From NCBI RefSeq assembly GCF_013155375.1, contig NZ_JABJQY010000002.1, positions 1,426,001-1,490,000 of the forward strand: a stretch of 64,000 nucleotides of DNA, read 5' to 3'. Positions 43,721 through 52,009 of the stretch are shown here, in pieces. Within the stretch, counting starts at the first letter, position 1. Every line of letters begins with the position of its first letter. Source of the DNA: Nocardioides sp. zg-1308. GTDB taxonomy: Bacteria; Actinomycetota; Actinomycetes; Propionibacteriales; Nocardioidaceae. The notes under the pieces were generated by a model. It had not been told where the DNA came from, ran no database searches, and was given only the letters and a program-made list of their open reading frames with translations. Both the position numbers and the translations under genes were made by a program.

Positions 43721-44113
43721 ATGACCGATGTGCAGGAGCTCCGGATCACCCTCACCGTCGACGACTTCGACGCGGCGGTGCGGCTCTACCGCGACGCGCT
43801 GGGGCTGCCGGAGGTGGCCGACTGGAGCAGCGACGAGGGGCGGGTGCTGCTGCTCGACGCGGGCCGCGCCACGCTCGAGCTCTTCGACGAGCGCCAGGCG
43901 GCGATGGTGGACGACCTCGAGGCCGGCCGCCGGGTCTCCGGCACGGTCCGCCTCGCGCTCCGGGTGCCGGACGCCGACGCCACGGCGGCGGCGCTGGCCG
44001 GTGCGGGCGCCTCCCCGGTCGCCCCTGCCGTCGACACGCCCTGGGGCGACCGCAACGCGCGCGTGGCCGCTCCGGACGGCATGCAACTGACCCTCTTCAC
44101 GGTCCGCGAGTGA
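43721..44113 (+). CDS. VOC-family protein
   Basis: 130-residue single vicinal-oxygen-chelate domain (LTVDDFDAAVRLYRDALGLP near the start; APDGMQLTLFTV at the end). Function unknown. ATG at 43721 is chosen since upstream codons overlap the divergent-looking GGTGCACGTGAG motif. Convergent with the following GNAT gene over 15 bp. Confidence 0.83.
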   Translation: MTDVQELRITLTVDDFDAAVRLYRDALGLPEVADWSSDEGRVLLLDAGRATLELFDERQAAMVDDLEAGRRVSGTVRLALRVPDADATAAALAGAGASPVAPAVDTPWGDRNARVAAPDGMQLTLFTVRE

Positions 44114-44128
44114 GGGTGCCCGGTCCGG

Positions 44129-44542
44129 TCAGGTGCGCCGCTCCATGAACGTCCCCGGCTCCGCCAGCGGGGTGAAGCCGGCCCGCGCGTAGACCGCGTG
44201 GGCGTCGCGGGTGGCCAGGACGACGCGGCTGAGACCCATCGGCTCGACGGCCGCCAGCACGGCGTCCACCAGCCGCCGCGCCAGGCCCTGGCCGCGGTGG
44301 CCACGGGCGACGTACACGTCGCAGAGCCAGGCGAAGTTCGCGTGGTCGGTGAGGACGCGGGCGTACGCCACCTGCCGCCCGTCGGTCGTGAGGGCGGCGA
44401 AGTTGAGCGAGTGCGCGGCGGCGGTCGCGATCTTCTCCCGGCTACGTCCGAGCGCCCAGTAGGCGTCGGTGCTGAGCCACTCGTGCACGAGGTCGAGGTC
44501 CATCTCGGCGAGGTCGGTGCGGATCTCGTAGCCGTCGGTCAT
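44129..44542 (-). CDS. GNAT-family N-acetyltransferase
   Basis: 137-residue acetyltransferase. The acetyl-CoA motif RGHRGQGLARRLVDAVL (Q/RxxGxG/A) is at about residues 80-96, preceded by VYVA and followed by LATRDAHAVYARAGF. Substrate unknown. Confidence 0.85.
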   Translation of the reverse strand: MTDGYEIRTDLAEMDLDLVHEWLSTDAYWALGRSREKIATAAAHSLNFAALTTDGRQVAYARVLTDHANFAWLCDVYVARGHRGQGLARRLVDAVLAAVEPMGLSRVVLATRDAHAVYARAGFTPLAEPGTFMERRT

Positions 44543-44579
44543 GGGGCCGATCCTCCCAGCGCGGCGACGACCGGGGCGA

Positions 44580-45056
44580 CTACCCCGACCGCTTCGTGGG
44601 GTGCGGACGCCGGAGCGAGTCGGGCAGCAGCTGGGCGCCGGGACCGCGCTCGCCCACCCAGTCGCCGGGGTTGGAGAAGGCGCAGCTGCGCAGGCTGAGA
44701 CAGCCGCACCCGATGCACCCGTCGAGCCCGCTCTTGAGCCGCTGGAGGGCGGCGATCTGCTCGTCGAGCCGGGCGCCCCAGTGCCGCGAGATGCGGTGCC
44801 AGTCGGCCTTCGTGGGCGTGCGGTTGCCGGGCAGCCGGGCGAGCTCGTCGCGGATCTCCTCGATGCTCAGCCCGACGTTGGAGGCGGCGCGGATGAAGCC
44901 GAGGCGGCGCAGCACGCTGCGCTCGAAGCGCCGCTGACCACCGGACGAACGGTGCGCCTCGATCAGCCCCTCGGCCTCGTAGTAGCGGATCGCCGACGCG
45001 GCGAAGCCGCTGCGCCGGGAGATCTCACCCATAGGAAGAAGATCGCGAGGATCCAT
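44580..45056 (-). CDS. soxR: Redox-sensitive transcriptional activator SoxR
   Basis: 158-residue MerR-family regulator. The N-terminal helix-turn-helix MGEISRRSGFAASAIRYYEAEGLI is typical, and the 2Fe-2S ligands are Cys114-x2-Cys117-x-Cys119-x5-Cys125 (CIGCGCLSLRSC). ATG 45056 is preferred over GTG 45062 because AAGGGG lies about 5 nt upstream of it. It activates promoters when redox-cycling compounds oxidise its cluster. A SoxR-box sequence lies in the 47-bp divergent gap. Confidence 0.96.
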   Translation of the reverse strand: MDPRDLLPMGEISRRSGFAASAIRYYEAEGLIEAHRSSGGQRRFERSVLRRLGFIRAASNVGLSIEEIRDELARLPGNRTPTKADWHRISRHWGARLDEQIAALQRLKSGLDGCIGCGCLSLRSCAFSNPGDWVGERGPGAQLLPDSLRRPHPTKRSG

Positions 45057-45070
45057 CGTCACCCCTTGAA

Positions 45071-45088
45071 CTCAAGTTAACTTCAACT
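45071..45088. promoter_or_regulatory. SoxR box
   Basis: CTCAAGTTAACTT at 45071-45083 matches the SoxR consensus CCTCAAGTTAACTTGAGG, including the AAGTTAACTT palindrome; only the outer right end deviates. It lies between soxR and the divergent SDR gene, so the SDR-queA-family operon is a likely SoxR target. Confidence 0.75.
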
Positions 45089-45102
45089 TGAACGATAGCC
45101 CC

Positions 45103-45804
45103 ATGAACATGACGACGTCAGCACGGGTGGCACTGGTCACCGGAGGATCGGCCGGTCTCGGACTGGCCCTGAGCAGGGCACTGGCAGAGCAGGGCTGGCA
45201 GGTCCTGACGGACGGGAGGACCGAGGAGCGGTTCGCGGACGCGGCGCTCCCCGACGGGGTCACCGCGGTGGTCGGCGACATCACCGACGCCGAGCACCGG
45301 GCGCACCTCGTCGCGGAGGTGGCGGCACGCGGCCGGCTCGACCTGCTGATCCACAACGCGAGCACGCTCGGCCCCCTCCCCATGCGGCCGCTGGCCGAGG
45401 TGGGCGTCGCGGACCTGCAGCAGGTGTGGCGCACCAACATCGGTGCCCCGCTGGTGCTCACCTCCGCGCTGCTGCCCTGGCTCGGGCTGGCCGACGGGGT
45501 GGTGCTGTCCATCAGCTCCGACGCGGCGGTGAACCACTACGAGTGGTGGGGGCTGTACGGCGCGAGCAAGGCCGCGCTCGACCACGTGACCCTGACCTAC
45601 GCCGCCGAGACGGGGCTGACCGCCTATGCCGTCGACCCCGGCGACATGCGCACCGCCATGCACCAGGACGCGTTCCCGGGGGAGGACATCTCCGACCGGC
45701 CGCTGCCGGAGAGCGTCGTGCCGCAGCTGCTCGCCCTGCTCGGCACCCGCCCGCCGTCGGGTCGCTACCGCGCCTCGGACCTCGCCGTGCAGGAGGCGTC
45801 GTGA
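45103..45804 (+). CDS. Short-chain dehydrogenase/reductase, probable SoxR target
   Basis: 233-residue SDR. Cofactor motif GGSAGLG at residues 14-20, HNAS near 86, catalytic Ser in SISSDAAV, and Tyr-x3-Lys in YGASKAAL near 150. ATG 45103 is the likely start (TTG 45088 overlaps the SoxR-box promoter). Reduces a quinone or carbonyl substrate, unknown. Next gene overlaps by 1 bp. Confidence 0.88.
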   Translation: MNMTTSARVALVTGGSAGLGLALSRALAEQGWQVLTDGRTEERFADAALPDGVTAVVGDITDAEHRAHLVAEVAARGRLDLLIHNASTLGPLPMRPLAEVGVADLQQVWRTNIGAPLVLTSALLPWLGLADGVVLSISSDAAVNHYEWWGLYGASKAALDHVTLTYAAETGLTAYAVDPGDMRTAMHQDAFPGEDISDRPLPESVVPQLLALLGTRPPSGRYRASDLAVQEAS

Positions 45805-46850
45805 TGCTGCTGTCGGAGACCCCGCAGACTCGCTTCACCGCATCCGCGTTCGCGCCCCGGCCCGCGGAGGAGCGCGGCCTCGCGCGCGACGAGGTGCGGC
45901 TGCTGGTCGGCACCCCCGACGGCCTGGAGCACGCGCACTTCCGTGACCTGGCCGCCCACGTGCACGCCGGCGACGTCCTCGTGGTGAACACCTCGGCGAC
46001 CACCGCGGGCGAGGTCGACGCCTCCCTCGACGGCGCGCCGGTCGTGCTCCACGTCGCCCACCACCTCGAGGACGGCGACCGCGTGGTCGAGCTGCGCATG
46101 GCGCCTGACGCCGCCCGCGCCGTCCTGGACGCCGTGCCCGGAGCGGTCGTGACGGTCGGGGACGTACGCCTGGTGCTGCAGGGCCCGTGGCCGGGTGGGG
46201 CGTCCTCGCCGACGGGGTCCGGCAACCGCCTCTGGCGCGCCTCGGTGCGTGGCGACCTCGACCGCCAGCTCGACTGGAACGGGCGCCCGATCGCGTACGG
46301 CTACCTCGACCGCCGCTATCCCCTCGCCGACTACCAGACCGTCTTCGCCACCCACCCGGGCAGCGCCGAGATGGCGTCGGCCGGCCGGCCCTTCACCCCC
46401 GACCTGGTGACCCGGCTGGTCACGGCGGGCGTCCAGGTCGCGCCGGTCACGCTGCACACCGGTGTCTCCTCGCAGGAGGCCGGCGAGGCGCCGGGTCCGG
46501 AGTGGTTCGAGGTGCCGCCGACGAGTGCCCGCTTGATCAACGGAGCCCGCGACAACGGCGGCCGCGTGATCGCGGTGGGCACGACGGCGACCCGGGCCGT
46601 GGAGTCGTCGGTGCTCGGCCGGCACGTCGTCGCGAGCCGGGGCTGGACCTCGCGCGTGGTGACGCCCGCGCAGCCGCCGCGCGTCGTCGACGGCCTGGTC
46701 ACCGGGTGGCACGACCCGATGGCCTCGCACCTGCTGCTGGTGGAGGCCGTCGCGGGCGCCGGGCTCACCCAGGCGGCGTACGACGCGGCCGTGGCGGAGG
46801 GCTACCTCTGGCACGAGTTCGGCGACTCGGCGCTGCTGCTGCGGAGATGA
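45804..46850 (+). CDS. QueA-family protein (S-adenosylmethionine:tRNA ribosyltransferase-isomerase-like)
   Basis: 348-residue protein matching QueA in length and motif order: a VVNTSATTAGEV strand near 60, DRRYPLADYQTVFATHPGS near 170, PVTLHTGVSS near 215, GTTATRAVES near 265 and VVDGLVTGWHDP near 300. True QueA makes epoxyqueuosine in tRNA; several catalytic strings differ from the usual (VGTTSVRSLES, VDALITNFH), so it may be a divergent paralogue. ATG 45804 has AGGAGG 7 nt upstream. Co-transcribed with the SDR gene behind a SoxR box. Confidence 0.75.
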   Translation: MLLSETPQTRFTASAFAPRPAEERGLARDEVRLLVGTPDGLEHAHFRDLAAHVHAGDVLVVNTSATTAGEVDASLDGAPVVLHVAHHLEDGDRVVELRMAPDAARAVLDAVPGAVVTVGDVRLVLQGPWPGGASSPTGSGNRLWRASVRGDLDRQLDWNGRPIAYGYLDRRYPLADYQTVFATHPGSAEMASAGRPFTPDLVTRLVTAGVQVAPVTLHTGVSSQEAGEAPGPEWFEVPPTSARLINGARDNGGRVIAVGTTATRAVESSVLGRHVVASRGWTSRVVTPAQPPRVVDGLVTGWHDPMASHLLLVEAVAGAGLTQAAYDAAVAEGYLWHEFGDSALLLRR

Positions 46851-46886
46851 CGGGGCGCCGAAACCCCACCCGCGCCGCTGATGCCG

Positions 46887-46892
46887 TAGGGT
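46887..46892 (+). promoter_or_regulatory. -10 hexamer candidate (TAGGGT) for cspA
   Basis: TAGGGT lies about 160 bp upstream of the cspA start; together with the long T-rich leader this fits a cold-shock gene with a long untranslated 5' region. The -35 is not clear. Confidence 0.3.
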
Positions 46893-47052
46893 GGACCACG
46901 TTGAAGGGACAGTCCGCTGTCCTGGCCGCACACGACGTCGCGGCTCGTATCTCGTTTTTCCTGGTTTTCGGTTCGCTGGACATCAGTACGGATGGATGTC
47001 TTCAGCGGTGCGGGCGCAGAGTGCGCCCGACACGAGAACAAAGGAACAGATC
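46893..47052 (+). other. Long 5' leader of cspA
   Basis: About 160 bp between the -10 candidate and the ATG, with a T-rich stretch (CGTATCTCGTTTTTCC) unusual in this genome. Cold-shock genes often have such structured leaders that control mRNA stability and translation with temperature. No open reading frame of note. Confidence 0.5.
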
Positions 47053-47256
47053 ATGGCTCAGGGAACTGTCAAGTGGTTCAACGCTGACAAGGGCTTCGGC
47101 TTCATCGCGCAGGACGGCGGCGGCGAGGACGTGTTCGTCCACTTCTCCGCGATCCAGTCCAGCGGCTACAAGTCGCTCGAGGAGAACCAGAAGGTCGAGT
47201 TCGACCTGGCCCAGGGCCCCAAGGGTCCCCAGGCCGAGAACGTCCGCGTCTCCTGA
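47053..47256 (+). CDS. cspA: Cold-shock protein, CspA family
   Basis: 67-residue OB-fold protein, with RNA-binding motifs KGFGFI (RNP1) and VFVHFSAI (RNP2), GTVKWFN at the N-terminus. Binds single-stranded RNA/DNA and melts structures at low temperature. The ATG at 47053 has AAAGGAACAG upstream. Followed by a strong 16-bp hairpin terminator. Confidence 0.96.
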   Translation: MAQGTVKWFNADKGFGFIAQDGGGEDVFVHFSAIQSSGYKSLEENQKVEFDLAQGPKGPQAENVRVS

Positions 47257-47264
47257 TCTCGCTT

Positions 47265-47302
47265 CGAGGAGCCCCGACCGCCTGTGCGGTCGGGGCTCCT
47301 CG
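47265..47302 (+). terminator. cspA hairpin terminator
   Basis: CGAGGAGCCCCGACCG at 47265-47280 pairs perfectly over 16 bp with 47287-47302 around CCTGTG. No T-tract follows, as is common in GC-rich genomes. Confidence 0.85.
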
Positions 47303-47454
47303 TGCGTTGCGGGCCGGGTGCGGGCCGGGGGCGGGCCGGGTCGGGGTCGTGGCGTGAGTCCGTGAGGACCATGTGACGGCGTCGCCACCGCACCGTGAGG
47401 GCGCCCGACACGCGACGTGACGATGCTCGTCGCATGAGCACCGGCGGCTCCGGA

Positions 47455-47474
47455 GTCACCGGATATCCGGTGAC
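47455..47474. repeat. Convergent-gap palindrome, short copy D
   Basis: GTCACCGGATATCCGGTGAC, a perfect 20-nt palindrome with the same core as copies A-C; an outer inverted repeat (CCGGCGG 47441-47447, CCGCCGG 47474-47480) extends it. Between the convergent cspA and methyltransferase genes. Confidence 0.85.
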
Positions 47475-47485
47475 CGCCGGGACAT

Positions 47486-47526
47486 CGCGGAAGATCCGAG
47501 CCACCCGGTGACCCGGATCTTCCGCG
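47486..47526. terminator. Hairpin next to copy D
   Basis: CGCGGAAGATCCG at 47486-47498 and its complement at 47514-47526 form a 13-bp stem; the loop holds a GGTGAC. Likely terminator for the convergent methyltransferase gene. Confidence 0.65.
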
Positions 47527-47580
47527 CTCTTGGTCGGGAGGCTGCCCGCGGACGCCCCCCGGCTGGGTAGCGGGCAGCGG

Positions 47581-48189
47581 TCAGGGTGCGCCCTCCGCCT
47601 CCCCGGGCCGCCGGGCGATGACGTGGAACGTGTGCCAGTGCTTCACCACGCCTCCGAAGGACGGGGCGTCGCGCTCCTCCTCGACGAGGTCGACGACCTC
47701 GAGCCCGGCCATCAGCTGGTCGACGCCGGATCGCGGGTGGAAGCTCAGCCCCGGCGTGCCGTGCCAGTCGTCACGCGGACCGAAGAGGTCCACCCCGAGC
47801 CAGCCGCCGGGCAGCAGGCAGCGGCGGACCCGCTCCCACACGAACGCGAAGTCGGTGCTCGGGACGAACGGCAGGCTCAGGCTGCTGTGCACCAGCGCCA
47901 CCCGCCCCGGCGCCACGTCGCGGAGGTCGCCCACGACGGCGGTGACGTCCCCTCCGGCGACCAGGTCCTGGAGCCGGTCCGGCATCGAGGGGTCCGAGTC
48001 GACCGCCGTCACGCGCCAGCCCGCGGTCACCAGCGCACGGGTCTCGACTCCGCTGCCGCAGCCGAGGTCGAGGGCCGCTCGCCCGTTGCCCGGGCCCGCG
48101 TGCTCCAGCAGGCGCTTCGCCAGTGGCCGGACGGGTCGGGTCAGCTGCGCCTCGTTGTACGCCTGCCACGTCGGCCGCTCGCCGCTCAC
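47581..48189 (-). CDS. SAM-dependent methyltransferase
   Basis: 202-residue class I methyltransferase; motif I LDLGCGSGVETRAL near residue 40, motif II VTAVDSD, and PGGWLGVDLFGPRDDW near 130. Substrate unknown. The GTG at 48189 is the first reasonable start; a longer frame overlaps the neighbouring genes on the same strand. Confidence 0.83.
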   Translation of the reverse strand: MSGERPTWQAYNEAQLTRPVRPLAKRLLEHAGPGNGRAALDLGCGSGVETRALVTAGWRVTAVDSDPSMPDRLQDLVAGGDVTAVVGDLRDVAPGRVALVHSSLSLPFVPSTDFAFVWERVRRCLLPGGWLGVDLFGPRDDWHGTPGLSFHPRSGVDQLMAGLEVVDLVEEERDAPSFGGVVKHWHTFHVIARRPGEAEGAP

Positions 48190-48215
48190 CCGATCAGGGT
48201 GGCAGAGGGTGGGCG

Positions 48216-48839
48216 CTACAGGACGGAGAACCCCGCCGGCAGCCCGTCGCGACCGGTGGCCGCGAGCAGCAGCGGGCCCGCGAGCCCGCGGTCGACGGCG
48301 AGCCGGGACGCGAGCGCCAACGCGTGCGACGCCGCCGTGGAAGGCGGGTCGGCGGGGAGGTCGAGCGCCCGGGCGAGGTCGGCGGTGTGCACCACCAGCT
48401 CGAAGGTGCGGGTGGGCAGGTAGTCCGCGAGCCGCATCCCGCCCGCGATGGTGGTGACGAGCTCGGCGCCGGAGCACGCGGCGAGCAGGGGTACGACCCG
48501 CGCGGCGACGGCGGACACGGCCGCCGACGGATCCGGACCGAGCGCCGCGCCCGCCTCGCGTCCCCGGGCCGCGACGTCGGTCCCGCCGGCGACGGTCCGC
48601 GTCGCCGCGTAGTAGTCCGCCGTCGACGCGAGCTGCACGGTGTCGGCGGGCCGGGACAGGTAGGTCTCGACCGTGAGGAGGGCCCGGCTGGTGTGGCCGA
48701 CGAGGCTGCGCACGTCCCACTCGCCCAGTCCCGGTCGGTCCCAGCGGTCCCCGACCGACGCGGTGGTCGTGACGAACCACGCCGCGGCCTCCTCGAAGGC
48801 GTGGCGCGACTCGTCCCAGGTCGAGGGCGGCTGCGACAT
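48216..48839 (-). CDS. Maleylpyruvate isomerase/DinB-like fold protein
   Basis: 207-residue four-helix protein (GEWDVRSLVGHTSRALLTVE near residue 39 and LPTRTFELVVHTADLARAL near 142 are hallmarks of MDMPI-type mycothiol-dependent proteins). Its own reaction is unknown. Confidence 0.75.
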   Translation of the reverse strand: MSQPPSTWDESRHAFEEAAAWFVTTTASVGDRWDRPGLGEWDVRSLVGHTSRALLTVETYLSRPADTVQLASTADYYAATRTVAGGTDVAARGREAGAALGPDPSAAVSAVAARVVPLLAACSGAELVTTIAGGMRLADYLPTRTFELVVHTADLARALDLPADPPSTAASHALALASRLAVDRGLAGPLLLAATGRDGLPAGFSVL

Positions 48840-48971
48840 GTCCTGATCGTCGCGCCTCCGCGCGGGCGGGTCCAGCCGACCGACGCTGCCGCGTCTGCGG
48901 ACCGGCTGGCGGGGCTACGGACAGCGCAGGCATCCGCGGCGCGCGGCCGAGTAGCCCGAGGCGGGCGCCGC

Positions 48972-50429
48972 CTAGAAGTCCGACGTCCCGCGCAGGCCGC
49001 GGGGTCGGCCGTCGGGGTCGTGGAGCCGGCGGTAGGTCGGGCGGGCCCACAGCGTCGTACGCCGCGAGAGCCGGGGCGGGCGGTGCAGGCCGATGCGGCT
49101 GCCCGGTGCGTCGACGCGCTCGCGCCACAGCGACAGCGGGTCGTCGAGGTCGGCCAGGCGCGGGTCGTCGTCGGCCAGGCCGAGGTGCTCGGCCCAGAGC
49201 GACGTGCGCAGGCCGCTCGGTAGCTCGTCGTCCGGGTCGACCACCGCGCAGGTGAGCTCCGAGTCGTGGGTCCACGAGCGGAGGTTGAGGTTGTCGGAGC
49301 CGATCGTCATCCACTGGTCGTCGACGATGCACACCTTGGCGTGCACGTAGACCGGGGTGCCCTGCGGGTTGTGCAGGTCGAACATCTCGAACCGGTCCCC
49401 GCCCGCCTCGCGCAGCCGGTCCCAGGCGAGCCGCTGCCCGTACTTCATCGGGGGACCGCCCCACCGGGTGTCGTCCTCGGGGAACCGCGGCACGACAGCG
49501 ATCACGTGCAGCCCGGGCTCGCGCCGCAGCGCGTCGGCCAGCGTCGTGGCCACCACGTCGGACCAGAAGTACTGGTCCTCGATGTAGACGAGCCGACGTG
49601 CCCGGCTGAAGGCGCGGGAGTAGGCCCGTGCGATGGAGCGCTCGCCCTCGGGTGCGAAGGGGTACGCCGGCCGCTTGCGCGGGTAGGTGCGCAGGATCTG
49701 CACCTGGTGGCGCCCGGCCTCCGGCGGCGGGTCCCAGCGCTCGGGCAGCGGCTCGGGATGGCGGGGCATGCGGGCGATCCGGTGCGCGACGGCGCGGTAG
49801 GGGTTGCGGTGGTCGAGCGGCGTGGGGTCGTCCCACCGCTCGGCGAACGTGTCGAGGACGTGGGCGACGGCCGGTCCCCGGATCTCCGCCATCGCGTCGT
49901 GCCACGGCGGCGCGTCGCCGTAGCGGTCGTCCAGCGGTGCGACCTGCGGGTCGCCACCGTGGGCCGCGTCGTCGCGCCGGCTGTAGCAGAGGTCGATCCC
50001 GCCGACGAACGCGACGTCCTCCTCGGGGCGGCCCCGACGGCGCACGACGAACAGCTTCTGGTGGTGCGAGCCGCCGCGCCGTACCCGCTCGTCGAGCAGG
50101 GCCTCGCCGCCGCACTCGTTGATGATCCGGCCCAGGTGCTCGTTCTCCTCGCCGTTGAGCCGGCCCGGGTGCGAGCGCCACATCAGGGCCCGCACCTCCA
50201 CGTCGCGAGCGGCCGCCGCCCGCAGCAGCTCCGCGACCGTGGGACCGTCCTCGGTCAGCCGCTCGTCGGCGTCGCCGCGCCAGTCCGTGAAGAAGATGCG
50301 GTCGCCGGCACCGGTCGCCGAGACGGCCTCGACCAGTCGCGCGAAGTAGTCGACGCCGTGGACCCGCGGCACCACGAGGTTGCCCGACGTCCACGGCCGC
50401 TCCGACTCGGAAAGGAACCACTCGCTCAC
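48972..50429 (-). CDS. Phospholipase D-family protein
   Basis: 485-residue protein with two PLD motifs: first HHQKLFVV (near residue 121; the usual Asp of HxKxxxxD is absent) and second VHAKVCIVDDQWMTIGSDNLN (near 375). No signal peptide or membrane helix; likely an intracellular or peripherally bound phospholipase, nuclease or phosphatidyltransferase. GTG start at 50429. Confidence 0.85.
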   Translation of the reverse strand: MSEWFLSESERPWTSGNLVVPRVHGVDYFARLVEAVSATGAGDRIFFTDWRGDADERLTEDGPTVAELLRAAAARDVEVRALMWRSHPGRLNGEENEHLGRIINECGGEALLDERVRRGGSHHQKLFVVRRRGRPEEDVAFVGGIDLCYSRRDDAAHGGDPQVAPLDDRYGDAPPWHDAMAEIRGPAVAHVLDTFAERWDDPTPLDHRNPYRAVAHRIARMPRHPEPLPERWDPPPEAGRHQVQILRTYPRKRPAYPFAPEGERSIARAYSRAFSRARRLVYIEDQYFWSDVVATTLADALRREPGLHVIAVVPRFPEDDTRWGGPPMKYGQRLAWDRLREAGGDRFEMFDLHNPQGTPVYVHAKVCIVDDQWMTIGSDNLNLRSWTHDSELTCAVVDPDDELPSGLRTSLWAEHLGLADDDPRLADLDDPLSLWRERVDAPGSRIGLHRPPRLSRRTTLWARPTYRRLHDPDGRPRGLRGTSDF

Positions 50430-50484
50430 CCGCTCAGGTTGGCAGCAGTCGCCCCGGACGTCGACGGCGTGCCACCCTCAGGGC

Positions 50485-50922
50485 GTGGCTGATCGTGCAC
50501 GGGCGCTGACCCCGGAGACCCTCGGTGCCTGGCTGGTGAAGGCCACCGGCGCCGCTCCGTCGACCATCGCCCACGTCCGCGCGGGCTTCACCGGCGTGGA
50601 GACGTGGTGCGTGCGACCGACCTACCGGACGGCGCTGGTCGCGGCCGGGCAGCCGGTGCTGCTGTGGGTCAGCGGCACCGAGGCCGACCTGCCCGCCGGC
50701 ATCTACGCGCACGGCAGGACCGCGGGCCCCGCGGCCGACGGCGTGATGCCGGTGGCGCTCGAGCCGCTCACCGACCCGCTGCCACGGTCGGAGCTGGTCG
50801 GCCACCCGGACCTGTCCACCATGGAGGTGCTGCGGATGCCGGCCGGCAGCAACCCGTCGTACGTCACGCCTGGGCAGCTCGAGGCCCTGGCCGCCATGCG
50901 CCCGGAGCTGCTCACCGTGTGA
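50485..50922 (+). CDS. EVE/PUA-like domain protein
   Basis: 145-residue protein. The pattern ...RTALVAAGQPVLLWVSGTE...LPAGIYAHGRT resembles EVE domains, which bind modified bases or nucleotides. The match is by motif shape only. GTG 50485 is preferred; upstream codons overlap the PLD gene region in the other strand. Confidence 0.55.
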   Translation: MADRARALTPETLGAWLVKATGAAPSTIAHVRAGFTGVETWCVRPTYRTALVAAGQPVLLWVSGTEADLPAGIYAHGRTAGPAADGVMPVALEPLTDPLPRSELVGHPDLSTMEVLRMPAGSNPSYVTPGQLEALAAMRPELLTV

Positions 50923-51020
50923 GGTCGTGCCGGGCAGTTTTCATGCCTGTCACATGGGGGCGACCCCGCCGTGGCCGCTCTCGTGGAGGCGGCCTTCTCC
51001 GTGGGCCGCCGCCCAAGGCG

Positions 51021-51065
51021 GTGGTGACGGTCGTGAAGCGGGGCTACCGCCTCGCGGTCGCCTGA
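51021..51065 (+). pseudogene. C-terminal fragment of a uroporphyrinogen-III synthase/winged-helix-like gene
   Basis: The last 15 codons before the TGA read KAVVTVVKRGYRLAV, matching the C-terminal end of the winged-helix domain fused to HemD-type proteins in actinomycetes (typically ...VVKRGYRLAVD). Upstream in-frame sequence no longer matches and no start gives a sensible protein, so this looks like a decayed remnant. Confidence 0.35.
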
Positions 51066-51124
51066 GGGCTCACCTGGCACGCTCGACGGACTGGGCGGAC
51101 CGGGTCTGGAGCCGTCAGGGCCGG

Positions 51125-51195
51125 AGCGGACGCGAGGATTCGAACCTCGACCATTTCCCTGGAAGGGAAGTGTGCTGCAACTACACCACGTCCGC
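51125..51195 (-). tRNA. tRNA-Gly (anticodon TCC)
   Basis: 71-nt cloverleaf on the minus strand with acceptor GCGGACG/CGTCCGC, anticodon loop CTTCCAG (anticodon TCC), T-loop with GGTTCGAATCC, and discriminator U as in Gly tRNAs. No encoded CCA. Reads GGA codons, rare in this GC-rich genome. Flanking sequence: between the EVE-like gene and a VOC gene; no integrated element is seen beside it. Confidence 0.92.
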
Positions 51196-51311
51196 ACAGC
51201 CGGCCCCTGACGAGGCTGACGGTGATCAGTATGGACCACGACGGCCGGACGCCCGTGCCCACCCGCGGGCCCCGCCCTGAGTGTGGGTGGCTGCACCTGC
51301 GGCGAGGCGCC

Positions 51312-51317
51312 TAGCCT
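51312..51317 (+). promoter_or_regulatory. -10 hexamer (TAGCCT), leaderless promoter
   Basis: TAGCCT ends 6 nt before the ATG at 51324, with no ribosome-binding site. Confidence 0.45.
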
Positions 51318-51323
51318 GCAGGG

Positions 51324-52007
51324 ATGGCCGTACGCGTGGAGTCGCTGACCGTCCGTGCCGCCGACCCCGAGCGGGCCGCGTCCTTCTGGGGCGACCTCCT
51401 CGGCTGGGCACGGTCCGGTGCGTCGCTCGAGTCGGACGGGACCGTTCCCTACGACCTGTCGTTCGTCGCCTCCGACGAGCCGGTGCTGCTCCCGAACCAG
51501 GTCCACCTCCACCTGACCAGCAACACCACCACGCAGGAGGAGACCGTGGCCCGGGCGCTCGCGCTGGGCGCGTCGCACCTCGACGTCGGGCAGCAGCCGG
51601 ACGAGGACCACGTCGTCCTCGCGGACCCCGAGGGAAACGCGTTCTGCGTCATCGAGGAGGGCAACCGCTGGCTCGCGGGCACCGCGTTCCTCGGCGAGCT
51701 CGCTGCCGACGGCACCCGCGAGGTCGGCGTCTTCTGGGCCGCGGCCCTTGACTGGCCGCTGGTGTGGGACGAGGACGGCGAGACCGCGATCGCACCGCCG
51801 CAGGGCGGGCACAAGATCGCGTGGGGCGGACCGCCGCTCGACGAGCGGCGCGGTCCCAACCGGACGTACCTCTGCCTGGTCGCCGACGACCTCGACACCG
51901 AGGTGGACCGGCTGGTGGGGCTCGGCGCCACGGTCGTGCGGCGGCTGGGCGGTCGGGTCGAGATGGCCGACCCGGACGGCAACGAGCTCTGGGTGCGCGG
52001 GGGTTGA
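51324..52007 (+). CDS. Two-domain VOC-family protein
   Basis: 227-residue protein made of two VOC domains (ADPERAASFWGDLLGWAR near residue 13; RTYLCLVADDLDTEVDRLVGLGA near 170), each ending in a DP(E/D)GN segment. Function unknown; resembles glyoxalase-like proteins. Convergent with the SSS symporter gene across a tandem-hairpin repeat. Confidence 0.8.
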   Translation: MAVRVESLTVRAADPERAASFWGDLLGWARSGASLESDGTVPYDLSFVASDEPVLLPNQVHLHLTSNTTTQEETVARALALGASHLDVGQQPDEDHVVLADPEGNAFCVIEEGNRWLAGTAFLGELAADGTREVGVFWAAALDWPLVWDEDGETAIAPPQGGHKIAWGGPPLDERRGPNRTYLCLVADDLDTEVDRLVGLGATVVRRLGGRVEMADPDGNELWVRGG

Positions 52008-52009
52008 GG

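Noticed and set aside
51125..51195. tRNA used as an integration site
   Set aside because: No integrase, direct repeat of the tRNA end or island-like genes are adjacent.
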